Of a DNA stretch of 64,000 bases, positions 29,167-64,000 are shown piece after piece. The notes beneath the pieces are model-generated. The model saw only the letters and a program-made list of their open reading frames with translations, was not told the DNA's origin and did not search any database. The DNA lies in NCBI GenBank assembly GCA_943735955.1, contig OX030968.1:6869662-6933661 (forward strand), in the 5' to 3' direction. Numbering within the stretch: the first letter of the stretch is position 1; the number at the start of each line of letters is the position of its first letter. A program made the translations under genes and the position numbers. This DNA is from Piscicola geometra. Taxonomy: Eukaryota > Annelida > Clitellata > Hirudinida > Piscicolidae.

Positions 29167-30727
29167 TAGAGGTCGGACCGGGTACCCGATCTGACCGGGT
29201 ACCCGCGGGAACGGGAATGAAAATTAATTTCGGGACGGGAAAAGTCGGGAACCGGGAATAGGTTTTCGGGACGGGAACGGGAATCAACATTCAAATCGGG
29301 AACGGGAATCAACTTTTTAATCGGGAACGGTAAAAACGGGAATAACAGTTATTGGGATTGGATTCTTTAACAATGATTTTTCAGCAAACTTCTAAGTATG
29401 GAAATCTTTATTTCATCGATACTCCGTACTTAAAATAAGTATTAAATGCAATGGAAATGCATAACGAAGCCACCATTGCCAATATAAAAGTCTCCAACAC
29501 TACATTTGAAGTTGTTATGATGAGTCCAAAGATTAGGGAGATTAGAACAAATGGGCGATGATGAAAACTTTTCAGATGAAATCAAAATGGTCAGTTATAT
29601 AATTTTAATTTTATAAATTAATACTTTGAATTTGAATGATTAATTTCCAAATGATTGCTCAGTTGATCATTTCGACAAAAGAAAAGATGCCATTTATCTT
29701 ATTCCTATGACAGCATGTCTGTTGCATCCCCAGTATGAAAGAATGATGATGACGAAAGAATAAAAGGAAAAAAGTTTGGGATAGAAGAGAAATAAATACC
29801 AAGACTTTCATTAGAGAAAATTTAATTCTATTTTGTACAGCCAGACCAAGCTGCAGTGCCTTTGAGAAAAAAACAAATGATGGTTATTTAGACCTATTAT
29901 GTTTGTTTTTATAATGTAAAAATTATAATAAAATTATTATACTATCAAATTATACGAATGATTTTATATTTGAAGTTGTGGAGAATAAGAATGTTGTTAA
30001 AAAACATATTTCTAATATTATTAAAGAATTAGTAATAATGAAAAAAGAAAAAAATTCAGAAGAGGATGAATTGAACAAATATTCACAATTACGTCGCAAA
30101 AAAAATTGAAAACTCTAAAGATGTTTTATTTTATTGGAGTAAAATGAGCAATTTTAAAATAGTACAAGAAGTAGCCAAAATTTTGTTTAGTATATCTGCA
30201 TGTTATATTCGCTGTGAACAGAATTTTTCAATATGTGGTCGTTTAACTTCAGACCCAAAATCATCTCATTTGAAAGCTGATACGGTTTAACCCGTGTGAA
30301 AAGCAATAAAGACTTGATTGAATTACTCAAAAACAGTACTTTCATTTCAATAAATATTGAAATTTAAATCGTGTTTTTTTATTTCATTAAAAGAATTATT
30401 CTCTGACTTTCAAATAATAAATGTTAAGAAATTTTAGAACTAGCAAGTTTGGGACCAGTGAAAACGGCAGCGAAAATGAATAAAAAAACAAAAAGTTTTC
30501 GGGAACGGGTCGGGACGGGAAAAAAAATTTCGGGAACGGGACGGGACGGGAATCAAAATTCTGATGTCCCATCGGGAACGGGACGGGACGGGAAAACAAA
30601 TTTCGGGAACGGGACGGGACGGGAATCAAAATTCTGATGTCCCATCGGGAACGGGAACGGGACGGGAAAAAAAATTTCGGGAACGGGACGGGACCGGGAA
30701 TGAAAAATCGTCCATATCCGACCTCTA
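29167..30727 (+). mobile_element. hAT transposon with perfect 8-bp TSD, inside LINE
   Basis: The ends TAGAGGTCGGA and, inverted, TAGAGGTCGGA are flanked by perfect ATGCAGAC duplications (29159-29166 and 30728-30735). Both ends carry arrays of ACGGGA / GGGACGGGAAC units (29205-29345 and 30499-30705). The interior keeps a hAT dimerisation remnant near 30195-30290 (SACYIRCEQNFSICGRL then HLKADTV) with stops. 1,561 bp. Confidence 0.93.
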
Positions 30728-31330
30728 ATGCAGACTTGGCTGGTCGATATTGTCGTACAAGACCTTGATTGCCTTGACAACTTTCTCTGTGATTCCGTAG
30801 TGTCGCAGTATAGCAAACATCACTTTTCGGTCGATTGAGTTGAAGACTTTCAAGAAGTCTACGAAAGTGATGAATAGTGGGATGTCATGCGAGTATGTAC
30901 CATCTATAATCCTCCTCAGAATATGAATCTACTGGATGTAGCTGCGGTCTGTTCTGAAACCTGCCTGATTCTTTCTGAGTAGCGAGTCGATGGCTTCACG
31001 GATGCGGTTGAGAAGCATGCGGTTGTAGACTTTTGCTGCAATGGACATCAAGCTGATATCTCGGTAGCTGGTCATCAACTGGGGATTTCCTTTTTTAAGA
31101 ATCGGGATGATCAAGCTTGATGTCCATTGGGTTGGTGCGCGACACTTGCCGTAGACTAGCCTGCAGATGGTGAGGAGCTGCTTTACAAGGAAGTCACAAC
31201 CTTTCTGAAGTACTTCTGCTGTCATTGCATGCTCATGCCCCAGAGACTTGCTAGGTTTCATATCAATAATTGCCTTTCGGATTTCATCCAGTGAGAATGC
31301 CGTGGTTTTGATAGAACTATTGTCCATGGC

Positions 31331-31495
31331 GAGCGGGTTGGCTTACATGGTAAGTCGTCGGACCTGCTACTCAAAAGTTGCTAGTTTGAACAACCGTGAG
31401 CTATCATATACCTAGTGTATATGATGCGGTGTTTCACGACGTATGTCGTGTGAGTGGCGCTTCTGTTGCTTGCCTTGGCATATTTATAGGCATGG
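31331..31495 (+). mobile_element. tRNA-derived SINE family B
   Basis: GAGCGGGTTGGCTTACATGG (A-box region), a reduced B box (AGTTTGAACAACC), then ATGATGCGGTGTTTCACGAC. It splits the LINE between its linker and its reverse transcriptase. Related to family A in the middle but with a different 5' end and tail. A second copy is at 59 kb. Confidence 0.75.
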
Positions 31496-32639
31496 ATGGT
31501 GTAGACGAGTTTGAGATACCAGCATGAGTGTTGACGTTGTTGAGCAGCGTTAAGAAGTATTCTTTCCAACCTTCAAGTAGCCTCTCTTTCCCCTTTGGAA
31601 GTGAACCATCCAGCAGCCGCACTTTTGACGGATCGGCCATGTTCTCATCTCCTGCGATCGAGTTTATTATTTACCACGTGGTTCCGTACTCACTTTGTTG
31701 GTCGATATTTTCGAGGGCAATGAGTTGCTCGTTGAAATGAGCTTGTTGATCGTTGTCAAAGGCGGTTGATGCTCGAGACAGCAGTAAGTTCCACTGCTCT
31801 TTATGGGCTAACTGCCGTGTCCTCCTGTCCTTTTAGCTGACCTTGATGCATTCGTCCAAGAGAGCGATGTTGAAGGGACACCCAATGGGCGTACTTGCGT
31901 TTGTCTGCTTCTTCAGAATCTTTTCGCTCGCATAACGCAGTGCCTTGTCCAGTGTGTATGTTGTTAGCTGGATTTCGCTGGCGCAGGTTAATGTTTTTTC
32001 CTTCAAGAGCTCGGAGAATCGATTCTGAAGTTCCATATCAAAACTACGCCTAGTTTCTGGAACCTCTAGCTTGCTCCAGTTGTACTTGCACCTTCCGTTT
32101 GGCGGCGCTTGGTTGCTCGCAAGGAAAGTCGGAATTGAGCACTAACTACCTTATGATCGGAGCCGATGTTTATGGTGTCGTAGGCTCGACAGCTGGTGAT
32201 AGACTCCCACCACTTGGTGCTGCTTTCAATGTGGTCTATTTTCTGTTTGTCACAAGTCGGGACTTTTTATTTTTTAAGTGCGAGTGTGCTAGTCTTAGGT
32301 TAGACGTTTCGCATAACTCGACAAATCGGTTGCCATTGTCATTGGTTTCATCATAAAAGCAGTCTGGGCCTACACTTCTTGGCTTTGTCTCATGTTCGTC
32401 AGCTCCAATGCGCGAGTTGAAGTTGCCAGCTAACATGGTAACCGTGTGTTTGGTTAGGCTGACACTCTCAGGTGTTCATCCGCCTTTACAGCTTTCTTTC
32501 TCGTGCTGCAGTATTGACACTTGTAGTATAACAGATTATAGCTTTAATATTTTCCTACAAATAGTATGTTCTAACACTTCAGTTATTCCATATTATTGGA
32601 GCTTCTTCATCACCAAGAATTAGTTCTACTAGATGAACT

Positions 32640-33885
32640 TCACGATGCTGTTTTTTTAAATAACATTTTTGTTAATTTTTTACCGTCAAAGTGCAGAGCC
32701 CAATTTTCTTCTCTAAGGGTTTCTTCATAGTTATGCTGTATTTTCTGTGATTCTTCAACAGATGCCCTATATTTCGCATATTGAGTTAGAGTTGGAACGA
32801 AACGACCTTGTTAAGACAGTTGTTTAAAAACTCTTGCCGATTTAAGAGAACTTAAATTAGTTCAAGTATTTACAAAATAATTAATGATATTCAAAGAAAT
32901 AATAATTATAATGACGAGCATTATTATAGTGGCGTATAACCCGAACGGGCTTCCAGGCCACTTAAGCTGCATATTTTCATTTGGGCCTTTGTATTACTAG
33001 GGCATTGGTTGCACTTGAACCTAGGACCTTTCATTATTGGTCAAGCCGAGATTCTAACATTTTGTCTACTCTATTATATCGCACTTCAATGAAATTTTTC
33101 AATCGGGTTTGGCATGGAGTTTTTATGAAGAAAAAGTAACAAAGTACTAAATATCTTATATTGACATTATTCTCATTATTTTAAGTCATTCCAAAATTAA
33201 AATCTAAAAAAATGTGAATGTCATAAGCCTAATGCGCAACGCTTCAAAAGTTTCATCACATATGTCGAAACCTGCTCTAGCAATCACGAGGGAAAATGCT
33301 GCAAAGCAAAAATGCAAGCTGTGAATACTTTTTTATAAAAACTTTATTCAGAGTAAAAATTAACTAAATCATAAATAATATTTAATAATCATCTGAGTCC
33401 TACCAATTATTCACTTAAGAAGTTAAATATAATTTTGCATAAACCGCTGACGACTTAGTTAATTTGAAAGTTTTTTAAAAGATCTTCGATTACTCGAAGA
33501 ATGTATTGCTTATTTTCTTCAAACTAAACTTTGCATTACGAATCAATGAAACCCTACGTTGAAGCAAGTCATTGATGACTTTGACAGATTGCACAAGACG
33601 TTTGCTTTCTTGATACTCACTGAGATCGACTTGCATGAATTGCTGGGATATTCCAAGAATCGAAAAAACAGCTTTAGTGCTGTTTGTAAGAAAGTAATGA
33701 AGTTTTAAGTAATCAGATGCTGGAATGGCTGACTTTTCATGGCTGATTGTTTCAGAGGCTCATCTGAGCTTTCAAATCCATCAAGCGCTTTTCTCTAGAT
33801 TGACAGCATCATCAAAAAAGCCGAAGGCAACAAGAGTTTCAGAGAGTTATCCACTTTTACTTTTCATTGGCATCCGAATAGATGA
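32640..33885 (-). pseudogene. Transposase-like remnant
   Basis: Minus-strand fragments: SAIPASDYLKLHYFLT, QQFMQVDLSEYQESKRLVQS and VINDLLQRRVSLI (33750-33500), and, past a SINE, NYEETLREENWALHFDGKKL (32735-32680). Similar fragments occur in a widespread family of uncharacterised transposon-like proteins in aphids and Hydra (from memory). Many stops. Confidence 0.5.
32900..33066 (-). mobile_element. SINE family C
   Basis: Inverted copy of the element at 58774-58948. It shares CTCGGCTTGACCAATAATGA, AGGTCCTAGGTTCAAGTGCA (B box), and the tail GCCCGTTCGGGTTATACGCC followed by ATAATAATGCTC. Confidence 0.82.
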
Positions 33886-34156
33886 TCATACATACATACA
33901 ATAATAAAGTATCAAAAACATTAATTGTGCAGAATCCTTGTGATCACTATATGGATATTAGGGTTATTACTTTTTTTGACCTCATATTCCTGAGTCATTA
34001 CTCGATGAATAATCGTACAAAAGTTATGAATACATTTCTAATTTAATAAAAACTTTTTTTTTCGAAAATGTTTACCCACAAACCATAAGTCTAAATTTGT
34101 TATATATGCAGATTAGAGTTATGACTTTTTAACTTTTTGTAAAAAAATTAATTTTC

Positions 34157-34848
34157 TTTATCATTTATCGATGGACCATTGCTTTAAATATTAAGAATAT
34201 ATTTATTCTGATTAATTCCAAAAAAAGTTTCCCACCACACGAAATCTTTAAAGTATACCGTAAAATACCACATAGTTCGTACATGAATTTAAAAAAATAG
34301 AATGTCTATGGTGGTAATTATGCGAACAATAACAATTCTCGTAACTTAATTCTAAAAATATGATTATATCATTTTTGAACTTATTAAAAAGGACAAATAT
34401 AATCAATAAAAAGTTCTAACAATTATTATTAAATTAAAATTTCTTTAGCATTCATAGCATAATAACGGAAATTTCCTCTTACTTAAACTAATTTACAAAA
34501 ATTATTTCTTTTGACTTAACTTCAGAATTTTTAATAGAATTTAATTACTTTATTTTAAAACTCTATCAAAAACTACTAAACTTTATTTTATCAAAAAAGA
34601 AGCAAGTTTATCACAAAAATATTGATCGATTTAGAGTTTTTGGTAATTAGTTGAAAAAATACCTATAACTTCGTACATTAAAAAAAACAATTATTCAAAA
34701 GTGTACGAAGATATTGGTATTTTACGTTATTAGGCTTTCATACTATTTCAAAGATTTCGTGTAGTGGAGACTTTTTTTTAGATTAATCAAATTAAAATAT
34801 ATTTTCATTAATTTAAGCAAACTTTTATCGATATATGATACATGAAAT
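34157..34848. mobile_element. Inverted-repeat (MITE-like) element
   Basis: Arms of about 130 bp in opposite orientation. The inner parts share CCACACGAAATCTTTAAA / CTACACGAAATCTTTGAA and GTAAAATACCA; the outer parts share ATCATTTATCGAT-like sequence. The spacer is AT-rich with no open frame. Confidence 0.65.
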
Positions 34849-34970
34849 TAACTATTCGACAAAAATTTTAAAGTTGTAAAGAATTGTTTAATGGCTTTTT
34901 TAAACTGCCATCATGCACTGAAAAACTGGCCAACTATATCCTGATGTTTTAGGTTCTTAGAACCACCCTA

Positions 34971-34973
<3 letters not shown>

Positions 34974-35003
<30 letters not shown>

Positions 35004-35042
35004 CATACATACATACATACATACATACATACATACATACAT
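34974..35042. repeat. (CATA)n microsatellite
   Basis: About 17 tetranucleotide units with one TATA interruption. Confidence 0.95.
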
Positions 35043-36231
35043 TCATAAAAACAGATTGGTTTAAAGAGTAGGGCTAGACCGATGCATGGACCAAAGGACA
35101 TGACGTTGCCTGCTTACGAGTATGAGTCGTAATGGCGAAAAGGGATGCTATTTGGTCATCTTCATCACTACCCTCATCAATTTAATCGTCATCTCCACCA
35201 TCCGTAGTTTTTTTTACATGAATTTGAGATTTTATGATGTGTTTATTCAAGTTTTGATAAGAAAATATCATGTTTAAGTTTAAATAAACATGCGTCAGCA
35301 CTCATCAACTACAATTTTTTGTTGTGACTAAATTAGCAACCAATTTTTTTAGTCGGTTTCTACATCGATCAGAGGCCGTGGTGGTGTGCGATGACTGAGG
35401 TTAATAGAGGAGTCATGGTGCAATAACAAAAGGTCGAACTAATGACACCAAAGGTACAAATACACAAAAAAACTCATTTGAAAAAGGTTTTGAGGTCTTA
35501 TACTTGGTATATTCAACAGTCATATTGCACCCTTTCAATATCACTCAATTCCAAGACGTATTCATGCATAAAAATGAGATAATCATGCATGAACATCTTT
35601 AACGCCTTCTCTATAGAAGCTCTGAGCGCGAGTTAATGGTATTCTCTCGCGTTGACGAGCACCACCAGAAAACGTAATTTTCCAAGGAACAGTAGGTAGT
35701 TAGGCGTGTATAGGAGTGGTACTATTGTTCGATTACTCTTACAATACTTATTTCTAAACCAGCAACAGGAGTAACTAATTATTAAAGATGGTTGATTTAC
35801 TGTGGGACTGAGCTTTTAATCCCTTTCTTAATTTCACCCCTTGGAATTGAAGTTCTAATCAAGGAAAAAATAATCATACGACTGATCTTTGATGCTTCCT
35901 CTTTTTTGTTTTTCTTGTTTATTTATTTACCTTCCTATCCATATTTTTCCACCAACAGTACTAGAAAATATATACCTTCGTCGCCATCATTCATGACGTG
36001 TCACCATCACAAACGTCCAAACGTCTACAAACAAAAAAACGAAATAAAAATAAACAGACACGCATACAAACAAATACAATCACAAAAATATACAGGCGCA
36101 AAAACCAAAAGACAATGCAGAGAATAATACAAGATATTACAGTGAAACACACAGGTGTTCAAGGAGTGATACAACGCATGGCGGAAGCATTATCCACTGC
36201 GTTGTCACGTCTGTTTACCATCAACACGCAC
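35043..36231. other. Downstream flank of neurexin, no gene assigned
   Basis: No confident exon. On the minus strand AATAAATAAA at about 35917-35927 could be a neurexin polyadenylation signal. A short plus-strand frame ending at 36233 (QRIIQDITVKHTGVQ then RMAEALSTALSRLF) is open but has no support. Confidence 0.35.
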
Positions 36232-36242
36232 TAGTAGTAGTT

Positions 36243-36306
<64 letters not shown>

Positions 36307-36425
36307 TTAGAGTAGTAGTAGTGGTAGTAAAAGTAGTATTAGTAGTTGTAGTAGAAGTAGTGATAGTAGTAGTGGTAGAAGTAGTAGTAGTAATAGAAGT
36401 AGTGATAGTAGTAGTGGTAGTAAAA
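36232..36425. repeat. (TAG)n microsatellite
   Basis: About 24 clean units, then degenerate TAG/TGG triplets, just 3' of the neurexin stop. Confidence 0.95.
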
Positions 36426-36556
36426 TCTGAAAAAATTAGCTGACTTAAAAATGGAAACTGTTCCTCTTGTTTTATCCACTGAAACCTTTGATTTTTCAAG
36501 TGACTTTAAAGAACTAATCGAAATTGTATTATACTCTCTCCCTTTTCCTTACCCTC

Positions 36557-64000
<27,444 letters not shown>

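Larger units (their letters stand above)
28430..32470 (-). mobile_element. LINE family 1 (endonuclease + reverse transcriptase), nested insertions
   Basis: In minus-strand order: endonuclease (LAGNFNSRIGADEH at about 32430, QKIDHIESSTKWWESI and GSDHKVVSAQFR near 32200), linker (EGWKEYFLTLLNNV at 31590), reverse transcriptase (FSLDEIRKAIIDMKPSKSLG, LIIPILKKGNPQLMTSYRDI, RKNQAGFRTDRS at 31290-30940), then the C-terminal part (YARVGQECICEMIRKRQLAF, RKRPGRPRMSYRQQI near 28740-28560). The 3' end is GCGCCCTTTTAATGA-like. Interrupted by a hAT (29167-30727) and a SINE (31331-31495), with several stops. It belongs to the group of APE-type LINEs seen in many invertebrates; the exact clade is not assigned. 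Confidence 0.88.

Noticed and set aside
36121..36234. Plus-strand ORF ending ALSTALSRLFTINTH as a gene end
   Set aside because: No splice or homology support, and it lies in the 3' flank of neurexin on the opposite strand.

Overview
The window is from an animal genome, most likely an invertebrate and perhaps a lophotrochozoan (mollusc/annelid-like). The evidence is AT-rich DNA, multi-exon genes with GT-AG introns, classical neurexin exons, interstitial TTAGGG repeats, tRNA-derived SINEs, CR1/L2-like and other LINEs, hAT and Tc1 transposons, and very large minisatellite arrays. The taxon is inference. The genes were found by joining short open segments across splice sites with matching phase and comparing the products with known families from memory. 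No alignment was run.

Three host genes are readable. IST1 (ESCRT-III regulator) is on the minus strand, six exons, 16178 to 11429. MRPL18 (mitochondrial ribosomal protein uL18m) is on the plus strand, six exons, 17983 to 23905. It is head-to-head with IST1 across a 1.8 kb spacer. The 3' end of a classical neurexin is on the minus strand from the window edge (64000) to 36557: the end of the third EGF repeat, the sixth LNS (laminin-G) domain over four exons, a very large stalk/transmembrane/cytoplasmic exon, and a C-terminal PDZ ligand (EWYV). A fourth plus-strand gene is partly visible at 26.8-28.4 kb and not identified.

Layout: 1-7.8 kb, microsatellites, a 16-bp minisatellite, 2 kb of AT minisatellite and inverted-repeat debris. 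7.8-10.9 kb, a hAT transposon with a near-perfect 8-bp target duplication. 11.4-16.2 kb, IST1 with LINE, hAT and inverted-repeat insertions in its introns. 18-24 kb, MRPL18, one intron carrying a 2.4 kb pyrimidine-rich satellite. 24-36 kb, hAT copies, a foldback element, the unidentified gene, and a LINE with a hAT and a SINE inside it. 36.5-64 kb, neurexin. Its introns hold a 29-bp minisatellite with telomeric repeats, a Tc1 relic, an 8.2 kb 15-bp satellite with a 1,414-bp higher-order repeat, two CR1/L2-like LINEs (one with several nested insertions), a second foldback element and a terminal-inverted-repeat transposon with a Cys-rich ORF.

Most striking: the 8.2 kb satellite lies in the neurexin intron at the position of alternative splice site 4, starting next to the 5' splice site. 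Two foldback elements have arms made of inverted 15-16 bp tandem repeats.
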